Shown here piece by piece: positions 11,500-23,428 of a stretch of DNA of 64,000 nucleotides. Source of the stretch: Brachyhypopomus gauderio (taxonomy: Eukaryota; Chordata; Actinopteri; Gymnotiformes; Hypopomidae). Made by a program: the position numbers and the translations under genes. The stretch covers positions 46,974,825-47,038,824 of the forward strand of contig NC_135212.1 of NCBI RefSeq assembly GCF_052324685.1. The letters run 5' to 3'. Positions within the stretch are counted from its first letter, which is position 1; each line of letters starts with the position of its first letter. The notes beneath the pieces are model-generated. The model did no database searches, was not told the origin of the DNA, and saw only the letters and a list, made by a program, of their open reading frames with translations.

Positions 11500-13177
11500 C
11501 CATTAAGGAGGCTTGCAGCCCCACCCCCTGCTAATGAGCTTAACGTCTCTCTGAACCTGATGATGACTTTACTACTCTTTCACAGCTGACACAAATCAAT
11601 ACTCCTCACTCTTAAAACAGGCTCTTAAACTGTTGTTTGCATGGGTGTATGGTTCTATAGAATTGCCCTAAAGAACTATTTTCAGTACTAGTTGGCACCT
11701 TTAAAGAGTGCTCTTGTACAGAATATATAGTAGTGGGCAAACGTTTTGAGAATGGCACAAGGTTCTGAGCAATTTTGCTGCCTCAGGTTTTTTTTAACCT
11801 TATTTCAGATGTTTATATGATATAATGATATAATTGATGGTACAATTATAAGCAATCCATATATTTATCTTTTTATTGACAAATGCATCCAGTTTAAATA
11901 ATGAAATAATCTTATTATTAGTCATCAAAGCATCAAAACGTGATCGCCAGTGATGTTTTTTTGAGACTTTAGCAATGTGGGAGAATTGAATCGGTACGAA
12001 TGAATGATTTACCTAACATAGATGGCAAGGAATAAATGCTCCAAGACAAAGAGGCACCTGGCCTGATTATTCGTCCATGTATAGTGTTGGTGCTATGGGT
12101 TTCTTGAGGACTGGATGGGAGACACCTGCATCTACATCACCATTGAAGCCCTAGTGTATTTGAAATGTATCTCAATGATAATTCTATTTTATGTAAGAAT
12201 TTAAATTTGTGCATGTGTGTGTTTATGGCAGGGGCATATATATGGGGAGGGGGGAGTTGTGTGGTTTATATTAGTGTGTGTGTGTGTGTGTGTCACACCT
12301 TGCTTCCAGGTGAGGGTAGATACGATCAAACGAGAGTATGGGATATATTAAAGAGCGATGGCAAGCCACCATAGCCCATTCGATACAAGGGTGTTTTTCA
12401 TGAACACCCTAAATAACACTGCCATTAACTGGAAATGGCAAAACATACAAAAAAGTACAAACAAACCAAAAAAAATCTACTTACATCAACACCTCCACTC
12501 ATTGGTTCAACTATAAACCAACCATCTAACAGACCTGGGGCCTCATGTATGAACGGTGCGTATGTACAAAAACATTGCGTACGCTATGATTCACGCAAAC
12601 GGTCAGATGTACTAAATGTGAGTTGAACGTGAGAAAGTGCGTACCCTGACGACACCTTCACTTCAGGCGTACGCATGTTTCTAATGTGTTTTTGTCAATT
12701 AGTGACACTTAAAGGTGATGCATTGAAATTACAACTATTAAGATATCATTTACACACAAATTGTAGTAAGCCCTTATTGTGTGAAATAAAGTAAATTAAT
12801 CTTTTTTTTTTTTTTTTTTTTTTTTGTACATATAACATGACAATAACAATACTCTGGGGTGAAGAACATATGACCAAAGGGTAAAATAATACAAAGGAGA
12901 AAAAAAGGGAGGAAAGGGGGGAGGGATTTTTTAAATATTACAGTTTTTTGTGTTTGTCCATGAGTGTGTGATTGTATGTGCCCATGTGTGTATAGGTGTG
13001 GTGAGGTGAGATATATGCAGATATATAAGTTAAATATTTGCTGTTTAGTGTTCGTTTGTGTTAGTGTGTGCATTCAGGTGCACATATACATATAAGATCT
13101 TTAGTATGTTTTATGTTTACATGTATTGTATTTGTATGTAAGGGGGGGTGTGAGGCTCACAGGCTAAGGTAACAATG

Positions 13178-16100
13178 TCATTTCAGAAGAGAAGTTAGTG
13201 TTGAAACCCATATGGACAGAGAATCTGTATCTGTGTGTGTATTAGAAGCGGGTGTATTATCAAGAGTAATATAGTCCAGAAGAAGATTTTTCCAGAGTGA
13301 GATGTCGGTTTTATGTCTTGTTTTCCAGTTCATGAGGATTGTTTTCTTGGCGATGGTTAAAGCTATAAGAAGCATTTTCGTATTAGTGCTATTAAGATTA
13401 GTGTTGGCTACGTCATTCAGTAAGCAGAGGGAAGGGGATAGTGGGATGTGGGAATCAAAGATGACTGATAGGGATTTTATAATTTTTTCCCAGAACTGTT
13501 GAATGGGTGTACAATGCCAGAAAGCGTGGATGTATGTGTCATGGGTATTTTGAGAGCAATTAGTACAGATGTTAGTAGTGAATCCCATTTTTGATAATCT
13601 CTCATTAGTATAGTATATTCTGTGAAGGAATTTGAATTGTAATAATTGTAAGTTTGAGTTATTAGACATACTGTAAATATTTTTGCATATCTGGGTCCAG
13701 AAGTCGGCATCGGGGGTGATCAATAGGTCCACTTCCCATTTGGATGTGGGGATGTAGAGAGAGTTATCGGCTTTGGAAATTGTTTTGTATATTTTAGATA
13801 GTAATTTTTTGGGAGTTAGGTTCATTAATGCAGATATTAAAGGTGGATGGTTTATGTTTATAGTTAATTTATTGTACCCTGCTTGTATGGCTGATTTAAC
13901 TTGTAAATATTGAAGGAATTGATTACTCTTGATGCCATACCCCTGGATTAAACTGCTAAATGGGACTATGGTGTTATTGTGGAGAATATGTTGTAGGTGC
14001 GTTATACCCTTGCTTGACCATGTATGGAAGTGTAGTGTCTTTTGGTTGCTTAAAATGTCAGGGTTGTTCCAAATAGGGGTTAATTTAGATGGGGATAAGG
14101 GGGACTTAGTAATTTTATGGAATTTCCACCAGGCTGACAGAGCAGATGATATTGTTAAAGACTTGAAACAGGGCAGTGATTTAGCTGATTGGCTGAGGAA
14201 TGGAAGATCTGAGAGTGGAATATTGCGACTGTGGGCTTGTTCAGAGTCTAGGAGAATATTGTCTGATTGGTACGGGTGAATCCATTTAAATATAAATTGC
14301 AATTGATTGGAAAGAAAGTATTGATAAAAATTTGGGGCGTTAAGTCCACCTTGTGTTTTTGGTTGTTGAAGTGTGTTTAGTTTGATTCTTGGTGGTTTAT
14401 TTTTCCAATAAAATTTGATGATTATTGAGTCGAGTGAATTAAACCAGGAAGTTGTTGGGTGAGTGGGTATCATGGAAAAAAGGTAATTGACCTTAGGGAG
14501 GATAGACATTTTAACTGTAGCTATTCGACCAATAAGAGATAATGGAAGATTCATCCATCGATGGATATTGTCTGTTATGGTTTTGAGTAATGGGGTGTAA
14601 TTGAGAGTAAATAACTCAGACAGTTTGGAGGAAATGTTAACACCCAGATAAGTGATATGAGATGTGCAGATGGGGATTGGGGGTGGGTTAGTTGTCATAT
14701 CCCAGCTATTATTGCATATTGGTAGAATGGATGATTTTTGCCAATTGATTGAGTAGTCAGATATATTAGAAAAGATTTCTATGAGGTGAATAGTTTCACT
14801 TAGTGAGCTGTGGGGCTTCTGTAAAAATAGTAAAATATCATCTGCATACAGAGAGATTTTATGATGAGTATTGTTTGTTTGGATACCGATTATTGAATTA
14901 TTTTGCCGTATGGCTGCTGCAAGTGGTTCTATAAAGATAGTAAATAGATATGGAGAGAGTGGGCATCCTTGTCTACATCCCCTGTGTAATGTGAATCTTT
15001 GTGATATTAATCCATTAGTAGTTACCGTGGCTGTTGGTGAAGTGTAAAGAATTTTAACCCAGTCAATGAATAACTCTCCAAATCCAAATTTCTGTAAAGT
15101 AGATATGAGGAAGGACCAATTTACTTTGTCAAATGCTTTTTCTGCGTCTAAGCTGACGATGATTGTTTCTAGTTTTTGTTGTATTGAGTAGTCAATTAGA
15201 TTGAAAAGTCTGCGTGTATTATTTGATGAATGTCTGCCTTTTATGAATCCGGTTTGATCAGGGTGAATTATGGATGGGATAATTTTGTCAAGTCTGTGTG
15301 CGAGGGTTTTTGTAATAATTTTAAGATCGACATTTAGGAGAGATATAGGTCGGTAGCTAGATGGTAGAGTTGGGTCTTTATTTGGTTTCAGAATGAGTGA
15401 GATTGAAGCACTGTTCATGTGGTCCGGGATTATTGAGCATTGTTTTATTTCTAAGACTAATCTCTGAAATAAAGGGTTGAGTATGGTCCAAAAATGTTTA
15501 TAGAACTCAGCAGGGAAGCCATCTGGCCCGGGTGACTTATTATTGGGCATGTTCATGAGGGATGTTAAAAGTTCTTTTTCTGATATTGGTATTTCAAGTG
15601 AATTCATTTGGGCTTGGTTAAGGTGTGGCAAGTGGATATTATCTAGAAAGGAGTGTATATGTTCTTGTTTGTTTTCTTTTGTTGATGAATATAAATTTGT
15701 ATAAAAGGTTCTGAAGATATTGTTTATATGTTCTGGTGATTGGGTTGGCCTCCCTGTTGAGTCTTTTATAGAGGCTATTGTAAATCTTTCTTTATTTTGT
15801 TTGATTTTATTAGCTAGATATTTACCTGATTTGTTATTATGGTGGAACTGTTCTTGACGGAGTTGTTGGATTTTAAATTGTGTTTTTTTATTAATAATTT
15901 CATTTAATTCCATTTTGTATTTTCTTATTTCGTTTTCAAATTCATCTTGAGGGTTGTTTGCATGTAATGTTTCAAGTTGTTTTATTTTATGTTCTAGTTC
16001 TGTTTCATGTTTGGCCTCTTTTTTCTTTTTATAAGAGGAATACGAAATTGTTACACCTCTTAGTACAGCTTTTCCTGCTTGCCAGAGAATTGATGGGGAT

Positions 16101-16930
16101 GAATTTGGAGAGTCATTCATTTCCAGATAGGATGCCCACTCTCTTTTAATAAGGGTATTAAACTGAGTATCATTGAGTAGGGAAGTGTTGAAACGCCATC
16201 TGTTCTTAGGGTTTGGTTTGTCAAGGAGTAGTGTAAAAGTGACTGGGGCATGATCGCTGATGATAATAGGATGTATTTGTGTGTTTGTAATGTTGGGTAG
16301 AAGTGAATTACTAAAAAGAAAATAATCAATGCGGCTGTAAGATTTGTGAACTGGTGAGTAAAATGTGAATTCTCTTGCTGATGGGTGTTGTAATCGCCAG
16401 CCATCACAAAGACCAAAATCACTCATGAATTGGTTTATGGTAACGGTTGACTGTGAGATGCGGTTGTTAGTGTTACTTCTGTCAATAGGTGGGTTGATAA
16501 CGGAGTTGAAGTCTCCTCCTATAATAATAGGTAGGTCGAAAGTTGTGGTTAAGGTAGTAAAGATGGTATGGAAGAAATCTGGATTATCTATATTGGGTCC
16601 ATATAAGTTGCATATTGTTAGAGGTTGATTGTTAATTGTTATGTTAATAATAATATAGCGACCTTCAGAGTCTGCAATGGTTGTATTATGAGTGAATGAG
16701 ATATTTTTTTTAATTATTATGGAGACTCCTCTTTGTTTACTGTTGTATGTAGCTGAAAATGGTTGGTGAAAATGTTTAAAGTGTAGTGCGTTTTTGTCAG
16801 ATGGGGATAGATGAGTTTCTTGCAATAAGCAAATGTCTGCTAGTTTGGAAATGTGATTTAATATTTTTGTTTTTTTTGCCTGTGAGCCGACTCCCCGGAC
16901 GTTCCAGGATAGGAATTTTAATGTAGGCAT
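13178..16930 (-). CDS. LINE ORF2: endonuclease/reverse transcriptase
   Basis: 1250 residues from the ATG at 16930, with no internal stop. An N-terminal apurinic-type endonuclease (about 5-235) shows LSWNVRG, LLQETHL, GGDFNSV and ISDHAPV. The reverse transcriptase (about 470-740) shows HPDQTGFIKGRH, SLDAEKAFDKVNW, RGCRQGCPLSPYLF and the catalytic YADD at about residue 695. A C-terminal Cys/His cluster (CTNCSQNTHDTYIHAFWHC) sits near 1130, as in L1-group proteins. The enzyme would nick target DNA and prime reverse transcription there. The length fits a complete L1/Tx1 ORF2; clade assignment within that group is uncertain. Confidence 0.95.
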   Translation of the reverse strand: MPTLKFLSWNVRGVGSQAKKTKILNHISKLADICLLQETHLSPSDKNALHFKHFHQPFSATYNSKQRGVSIIIKKNISFTHNTTIADSEGRYIIINITINNQPLTICNLYGPNIDNPDFFHTIFTTLTTTFDLPIIIGGDFNSVINPPIDRSNTNNRISQSTVTINQFMSDFGLCDGWRLQHPSAREFTFYSPVHKSYSRIDYFLFSNSLLPNITNTQIHPIIISDHAPVTFTLLLDKPNPKNRWRFNTSLLNDTQFNTLIKREWASYLEMNDSPNSSPSILWQAGKAVLRGVTISYSSYKKKKEAKHETELEHKIKQLETLHANNPQDEFENEIRKYKMELNEIINKKTQFKIQQLRQEQFHHNNKSGKYLANKIKQNKERFTIASIKDSTGRPTQSPEHINNIFRTFYTNLYSSTKENKQEHIHSFLDNIHLPHLNQAQMNSLEIPISEKELLTSLMNMPNNKSPGPDGFPAEFYKHFWTILNPLFQRLVLEIKQCSIIPDHMNSASISLILKPNKDPTLPSSYRPISLLNVDLKIITKTLAHRLDKIIPSIIHPDQTGFIKGRHSSNNTRRLFNLIDYSIQQKLETIIVSLDAEKAFDKVNWSFLISTLQKFGFGELFIDWVKILYTSPTATVTTNGLISQRFTLHRGCRQGCPLSPYLFTIFIEPLAAAIRQNNSIIGIQTNNTHHKISLYADDILLFLQKPHSSLSETIHLIEIFSNISDYSINWQKSSILPICNNSWDMTTNPPPIPICTSHITYLGVNISSKLSELFTLNYTPLLKTITDNIHRWMNLPLSLIGRIATVKMSILPKVNYLFSMIPTHPTTSWFNSLDSIIIKFYWKNKPPRIKLNTLQQPKTQGGLNAPNFYQYFLSNQLQFIFKWIHPYQSDNILLDSEQAHSRNIPLSDLPFLSQSAKSLPCFKSLTISSALSAWWKFHKITKSPLSPSKLTPIWNNPDILSNQKTLHFHTWSSKGITHLQHILHNNTIVPFSSLIQGYGIKSNQFLQYLQVKSAIQAGYNKLTININHPPLISALMNLTPKKLLSKIYKTISKADNSLYIPTSKWEVDLLITPDADFWTQICKNIYSMSNNSNLQLLQFKFLHRIYYTNERLSKMGFTTNICTNCSQNTHDTYIHAFWHCTPIQQFWEKIIKSLSVIFDSHIPLSPSLCLLNDVANTNLNSTNTKMLLIALTIAKKTILMNWKTRHKTDISLWKNLLLDYITLDNTPASNTHTDTDSLSIWVSTLTSLLK

Positions 16931-17254
16931 CAAAGTGTTATTGTTAATGTAAGTTCTGTTAATTTCTGTGTGTGAGTAGGTGACAATAAAACAGGTGGTG
17001 AACAGATAAGGGGAAGCATAACATTAAATAAACAGAAAAGGATAAGTGTAGGGGGGTGAGACATTTTGAGGTGGGGGATCATAGGGTACATGTGCTGAGA
17101 CTTCTTGGAGACAACTGCGTAGACATATTCAATATTTTTTTTTTGTTGTGTAATTAGGGTAATGCTCGGGTTTGTTTAGAGTTCACTGGCTTGTGTGTTT
17201 ATGTTGGTGTGTATGAGTGTATGGCTGCTGTGATGTGATGATTGAGTGAGAGAG

Positions 17255-18085
17255 TTAGTAGAGCCAGTGGGTAGTGTCCTTGTTCCTGTATAGTTGTCCA
17301 TTAATGTATAGTTTATCTACTATAATGACTGCTTTATGTCCTTGTTGAATCATTTCTTTGCGAATTGGAAATAATTTTTGACGTCGTTGCATGATTTCTT
17401 TTGGGAATTGGTCATTCAATCCGAAGTTGGTTCCTTTAAGCTCCTTTCCTTGTCGCTGTACTTGTATCTTTTGTTTAAAATGTTCGAACTTTGCGACTAT
17501 CGGGCGGGGGCGCTTGTTCGTGGTGTTGTCTGATTTAGGTCCTATGCGGTGTACACGGGCAAAGGTGATATTTTGAACGGTGGTGGTCGGTATTTTGAGT
17601 TGAGTTTTAATGAATTGTTTGACTACTTGTTCTGCGTCTTCTGAGGGTTGTTCTGGAATGCCGTTAAAAATGAGATTGTCTCTCATGCTGCGCGTCTGCA
17701 GGTCCAGAATGGTTTCCTTCATGGCTTTGCTGTCCGTAGTTATAATAGCCAGTTCTGATGTGAGTGTAGTGACTGAGTTTTTGAGTGTATTGTTTTCTTT
17801 CGTCAAAGTTTCGATTTGGTGTTGACTGAATTCAAGACTTTGGCGAAGAGCAGAAAATTCCTTGTGTATAAGTTCAACAATAGAGATCCGGGTGTCCATG
17901 GCGGTGAGTTTAATATCAATTGAGCTAAGTATAACTGCGAGGTTTGCACAGCATGACGAGTCTGATTGTATGTCAGAGTTCATGTTGGTTGTGGTACCTG
18001 GGCTTGGAGAATCCGAGACTCGTGGACGCTTTTTATCGTGGCCGACGACCGGAGTCGAACCCGCGTTGTTATCTGTATTGTCCAT
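17255..18085 (-). CDS. LINE ORF1: L1-type RNA-binding protein
   Basis: 276 residues from the ATG at 18085. A low-complexity N-terminus is followed by a heptad-like coiled coil (about 60-130), then an RRM-like core (MRDNLIFNGIPE, ITFARVHRIG, RPIVAKFEHFKQK) and a basic C-terminal domain (LNDQFPKEIMQRRQKLFPIR). This is the L1 ORF1p layout, a trimeric protein that coats the element RNA. It lies upstream of ORF2 on the same strand, as in a bicistronic LINE. Confidence 0.92.
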   Translation of the reverse strand: MDNTDNNAGSTPVVGHDKKRPRVSDSPSPGTTTNMNSDIQSDSSCCANLAVILSSIDIKLTAMDTRISIVELIHKEFSALRQSLEFSQHQIETLTKENNTLKNSVTTLTSELAIITTDSKAMKETILDLQTRSMRDNLIFNGIPEQPSEDAEQVVKQFIKTQLKIPTTTVQNITFARVHRIGPKSDNTTNKRPRPIVAKFEHFKQKIQVQRQGKELKGTNFGLNDQFPKEIMQRRQKLFPIRKEMIQQGHKAVIIVDKLYINGQLYRNKDTTHWLY

Positions 18086-18330
18086 TGTACACAGCTGGGT
18101 GTAATATCCGTCAATGAAGCTTTCTAACTGGTCCAGGGTGTTGCTTTGTAGTCCGGTTATTGTCAGGTAGATGAATAGGTTATATTGTGGTGGTAGTAGC
18201 CGTAGAGAAAAGTGCTAGTTTCGGATGTATCAGGAGTTGTTTTTTATCTAGCAGCAGATCGCCGCCATTTTGCTTCACGCAGAGTCTCACGAGAAAGTCA
18301 GCCCCTCACGAGAAAGTCAGCCATGTACAC

Positions 18331-18377
18331 AGTAAATTAATCTGAAATTTACTTTAATTTACAAAGTAAATTAATCT
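18331..18377. repeat. Target duplication plus extra copy at the LINE 5' junction
   Basis: AGTAAATTAATCT occurs at 18331-18343 and again at 18365-18377, separated by about 21 bases built of related words (AAATTTACTTTAATTTAC). Other units have a single copy at this place. Confidence 0.7.
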
Positions 18378-18497
18378 GAAAATTAAATACTAAATTAATC
18401 AGACATTTTCATTGCCTTACTGAAATAATTCAACGCGTTTCCACTTAGCCTAGATTATATAAACATGCATGAAATGTTGTGCTGGAGTTCTTAGGAG

Positions 18498-19638
18498 ATG
18501 GCAGCGTTGGCATTACTGGAAGATATTGCTAATGGCCGAATTCGCAGAGAGCGCGTTTTCCGTGACCATTATGATATTTTGGCCCATGATGATGACTGGC
18601 TTATAAGCCGTTTCAGATTTCCAAGAGCTGTCCTCTTGTGCTGAGTTGGGTCCAGTTTTGGACAGAGAAACGCGAGGAGTCGCGCATTGCCAGTTCCTTT
18701 ACAGGTGCTGACAACGCTCGGCTTCCTGGCGACAGGCTCGTTTCAAAGAGAACTGGCAGACCGGTCGGGGATAGAGCCTTACCATGCCAACTGTTTTGGA
18801 TGAGATCATCTGCCTATCAGCTAATTACATATGGTTTCCATATGAAGCCGTTTACCAGGCAACCATTAAAGCGCAATTTGCAGCGATAGCTGGTTTCCCT
18901 AATGTAATCGGAGCGATTGACTGCACATTTCTATAAAGGCACCATCTGAGGAGGAATTTGCTCATGTGAATAAAAAGCACTTTAATTCCATAAACGTGCA
19001 AATAATCTGATGCAAAAATGTGCCTTACTAATGTAGTGGCACGCTGGCCTAGGTCAACCCAATGATTTGTACATCCTTACAAACAGCATGGTTGGGATAA
19101 GATTACAAGCTAGCAGAGTGCGTGATGGGTGGCTTCTTGGTAAGCAACAAATTTAAAGCATTTAAATAAAAGCATGTGACATTTCCAGCTTAGAATCATT
19201 CATTTAAAACATGGGTAATTGTTAAATTACTTGGGAAACCGCGGCTACGCGCTCAATGCGTGGCTAATGACCCTTTGTAATCCACAGACTGACCGGGAGC
19301 AGAGATACAATTCTCTCCATTCTCGCACCCGGTCAGTCATGGAGAAGGCAATTGGGCAGCTGAAAAGCTGGTGGCGCTGGCTGGACAGGACCGTGGGAAT
19401 GCTACTGTATCGGCCAGAGAATGTGTGTCGTATGGTGAGGGCATGTGGGGTCCTGCACAATGTTGCGCACAGGTATGCCGTGCCCTTGTTAGAGGTGGTT
19501 GAGCAACCAGCGGACCCAGAGCCACAACAAATTAAAGCACAGCCTAACCCAGGTTCCATACAAGCAATGCAACAAATCATAGCTACAATATTAAAATGTA
19601 AGAGACAGCATTCAAATTTGAACCAATTCTTTTATTGA
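18498..19638 (+). pseudogene. HARBI1-like transposase pseudogene, unit C/D
   Basis: Same frame and same stop codons as the unit B copy; lies to the right of the LINE insertion. Confidence 0.83.
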
Positions 19639-19742
19639 GTGGCTGATGCTAGTGAGCGCATTTTTTAGGTGCATTATATAATTCTGCCAGTGTGCATTGT
19701 TCTGACCCCACAACATTTAAAGCTTCACACATGCTGTCCCTC

Positions 19743-19871
19743 TCAGACCTTTTGCACTTTGCCGTAATGCCACAACGTGCCAAACAAACATTTTTTCCGC
19801 ACCTCTACTTCATTGAGGAGCGTCTCCACTTCACATTCGGTGAAGTTCCTCTTCTTTCCCCGTTTAGACAT
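19743..19871 (-). pseudogene. Myb-like Harbinger ORF remnant, unit C/D
   Basis: Same short N-terminal remnant as at 7814-7942. Confidence 0.68.
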
Positions 19872-20673
19872 GGATTGTAATTGATCAGACAGGAAACTCT
19901 TCCAGTGCAGGGCAAATTTTAATGAATTTGCATATTTATAAGGAGGCGTGTCACAGGAGGAGTCAGCCACTCTTGATTGGGATGTACAAAAGAAATGTCT
20001 GTGGATTCCCGCACGGTTTGATACATCCGGCTTTTTTTTTGCGTACGCAATTTTCTGGATTTGTACGTACGCCAATTTTTAGTAAGAAATCCATGCAAGT
20101 CTTTGTACATGAGGCCCCTGGGGGGTATTTCAGAACGCAGGTCAAGCATCTATCTCAGGGTATGACAATGGCAAAACATACAAAAAAAAGTACAAACAAG
20201 ACTGCTGGTGATGATGGTAATTTTGCAAGTTGATTTTTCTTTTTCTGGTAACACGACGTCACCTAGAATGACGTCACAAAAGGTTAATGAAAGGGATATT
20301 TTAAGCATACTTTCAAATACGCTAACGAATGAGTTTAACAAATGCCTAGATAGCACAGACACGTCCCCGAGACGCAACTTTAACATCAAAATATCACCCA
20401 AGCATCGCGTTCTATTATTGAACGTCATGTGTGTCAGAGTTGCGATTTAAAGAGTGTCCGATTCAATGCTCCTACATTGCTAGTGTCAAAATATCACTAG
20501 CGATCACGTTCCGATGCTTTGACGACCAATACCATCATTTAGTTATTTAACCTGGATGAATGTATGGATTGCCTATACCATCTGCACTAAAGGTACTGTG
20601 ACTACTTGGCCTGGGAACTAGAACCACAACTATAGAACTACGTTTGGACCACAAATACGGACTTGTGCTAGCA

Positions 20674-20860
20674 GGCCGCCCAATGGAGGATGGGTTCTCT
20701 TTTGAGTCTTGGTCCTCCCGAGGTTTCTTCCTAATCCCCACCATCATAGGGAGATTTTCCTTGCCACTGTCGCCTTTGGCTTGCTCATTAGGGATCTGGA
20801 CCCATACGATTGTAAAGCTGCTTTGACACATGTGTTCAAGCACTATATAAATAAATTTGA
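20674..20860 (+). mobile_element. L2-like LINE 3' tail (unit C/D)
   Basis: Same tail as at 2387-2573; non-coding. Confidence 0.65.
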
Positions 20861-21444
20861 CTACAGCAAAAGTTCAATATTGATCCACCCAAGACTTCTA
20901 GTCCAAATAAGCTTTGCTTGTGTAAACAGCACAGATAACGTCCCACTACGGCCTTGGTCAAACCAAGTATAAGGTGTACATGCATTCTAGGCCAATTTTA
21001 GGGATTACTGAAGGTAGGCTCAAATGGCAAGAGCAAGACTGCTTCATGAACCATTACAAATGACATTTTCAGGAGATGCAGCTACCCGAACTTCATTTCA
21101 GAAAGATCTCCAAGACAAGAAAGTTGTGCCTATTATGAGAACACCTTTCTCCAGCAGCATCTACCAACCTTCCTTTGTTACTCATGTCTGGGTTTGGCAT
21201 CAAAGCTGGCATGCAGGTGTACAGCAATTTCACCTGACCTTTGGCAGTTGGTCATTTGCTCAAAATGCCATGTAGAAACCTAGGTCAAATTCAGGTTTGA
21301 TCACCTTAAGCTACATTTGGCAATTAATACATTGATTTACATGACAGCTGAAGACCTAGACTAGGCTCAGCCCAATTGCATAGCAACACAGGACAGGTTG
21401 TGGAGTCAAAGCACAAGGTTTATTTCATTCAAGACATGGGGCCA

Positions 21445-23346
21445 TCAAGCACTCTCCTTAACCATGATTGGACCAAGGATTACTTCTCCTTCCAGCAGAG
21501 TACCTGCAAAAAAAAAGGAGGGGGGAAGGGATTTAGGCTCTGCTTGCAAGTTCACATCACCTTTAGTCCAAGCTCCAGACCTTCTCCAAGAAGGATCAGG
21601 TACCGGCACAGCATGGCAGGCACGTACCTCCGTCCTCAGACAAGTCTCGACCCTTCCGGAAGCTACAGGTGGTCTCGCAACAGCCACACACCTGGTCAGG
21701 CCCATATGCTGCAGTCCACCTGTAAAGCCAGAATACCCAAGTTTACCAGCTAGGCCTCACCAGTAACCTGCTGGTTTCAGGACCACAGCCACATACCTGT
21801 TGCTAGAGAACGAACAAGCTTTGTGCTCAGCATCAGCAGAGTAAGAAGCTGGAGTTGCCTTCATAAAGCATGTGAAGTAGAGCTGGAGAGACAGGGGTTA
21901 GTTCAGACAGCCAGTCATTCTACTCACCCCCCTACCAAACATGCTTACATACCAAACCACTGTTGTCCTGCTGAAACTTGAATGCCTCCAACTGAAACCT
22001 CAGCTTGTCTGCTTCAGTTTGGGGCAGGAAGTGAGAATGGGAACCTGTGAGCTTGGCATCAATCAGGCACCTGCAATCATTTGTGCAGTCAGACCACAAC
22101 TAGCTGATCTCTACAGCCATCACAAAGCCCACAAGGAAGCCACTCACCCATGGTTATCTATGAAGGCATAACTGGGGACTGCAGTCACATCAGGAAACAC
22201 CGTGGCCACACAGGTGTCCAGATACACACGAAGGGGCACATGGTAGAACTGAATTACAGATGCCTCAACACTGATCACATCATGCAGGAAGTACTGGTTG
22301 GAGAGCCTTTCAGATGTCCAGTCATCTGGGAGAAGAAACCTCATTAGGTCCAGTTCTGGCACAGATCAGTAGGTCTGGTGTAGCCATGGGACAAACCTGT
22401 CATGAGCCTCAGGGAGAAGACAAGCTGTTCCTCAGCAACTTGGGTAGAAGCATATGGGATCCAGGCAGGCATCAGAGCATTGCTGCTTACATTGTGGAGC
22501 CTACAAAGCATTTGATGGTCATCAGATTGAACAGAGCCTTCCAAATAATACTGAACAGCACATCTGGTAGGGTCCAATACCTTGGATAGTGACACTCGAT
22601 GCGAACCTCAGCACCAACGGTTCTCACAATAGGAGTGTGAGCAAAATTGTGGGGAACATAGCGGACGTAGAAGACATAGACCAGCTCATCTGGAGTCATC
22701 TGTTAAGAAAGAAGTGGTGTTATTGCATGCAGGTTTAACACAGCACTGAAGCGTTCACTTCATAGACACTCACACTGGTAGTACTGTTGCAGGCCTGCAG
22801 TGCTGACTGGAAGATGAGAACTTGAGCAGCACGGTCCTCCCCACTGACGGCACAGTTTCCCAGGGTGATCTCAGATGGATTTATCAGCTCACCGGTTCCA
22901 AACAGGTCCTTCTTGACCTCCACATGTACGCCAGTCTCACCACACTCTGCTGCTACACTTGCAGTAGGAACAGGGGGGCTCATCTGAAACTGCATTAGTG
23001 GCTGCCTTGCTGGTAGTTGAGGGTCATTGGGGAAATGCCATGCCACCTGCTTCACAGGTCCCTGAAATACTTGCTGGGACTGAACATTGGAAGGCTGCTG
23101 CACAGGTATCTGCACAGGATTCCAGGACTGCTGGCTAAATGAGCCTTGTGCAGGCCCTGTGGGGTTAGAAACATGGCTCCCCTGAGAAGCCCCTCCAGCA
23201 ACCACTTGCCTTATTGCTTGAGGCTGCTGATGAGGTTGTAGTCCAGCTGGAAGTTGAGATTTGAACACTCCTTGTAGTTGTGCATCAGACAACACAAACA
23301 CACCCAGCAACAGCACCACACCAAGCCCCACTTTGCTCAAACCCAT
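21445..23346 (-). CDS. zp3-like: ZP3-like egg-coat glycoprotein, copy D
   Basis: Complete 8-exon copy. Exons: 22774-23346, 22581-22699, 22397-22500, 22148-22325, 21953-22070, 21797-21882, 21628-21719, 21445-21503. The exon 1 protein is the same as in copy B, and the remaining exons show only silent or intronic differences that I could see. The adjacent spacer to its left carries the L1-type LINE about 1.3 kb beyond the unit boundary, so this gene's 3' environment differs from that of the other copies. Confidence 0.93.
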
Positions 23347-23421
23347 TGTTGTTGTTCTTGTTCTCCCTAAAAACAATTAATTAAAAAAGCTCACACATAG
23401 CAGTCTTGTTTGACCATTCCA

Positions 23422-23428
23422 TTTTATA
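23422..23428 (-). promoter_or_regulatory. TATA box of ZP3 copy D
   Basis: TATAAAA, same spacing as in copy B. Confidence 0.75.

Larger units (their letters stand above)
12803..18330 (-). mobile_element. Full-length L1/Tx1-type non-LTR retrotransposon
   Basis: The element runs right to left: a ~245-nt 5' region with a duplicated 18-nt word, ORF1, a 320-nt gap, ORF2, a ~350-nt 3' UTR and a poly(A) of about 23 (T run at 12803-12825). The 13-bp target duplication AGTAAATTAATCT lies at 12790-12802 and 18331-18343. Both ORFs are open, and only one array unit carries it, so the insertion is recent relative to array growth. It could be a competent source element, but activity is not shown by sequence. 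Confidence 0.95.
12538..20117 (+). mobile_element. Harbinger of unit C/D, split by a LINE
   Basis: Same element as 6184-8191, with CTG flanks at 12535-12537 and 20118-20120. It is interrupted by the L1-type LINE at 12803-18330; without that insert and its target duplication it is about 2 kb. The HARBI1 pseudogene part is at 18498-19638 and the Myb-like remnant at 19743-19871 (minus). Confidence 0.88.
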
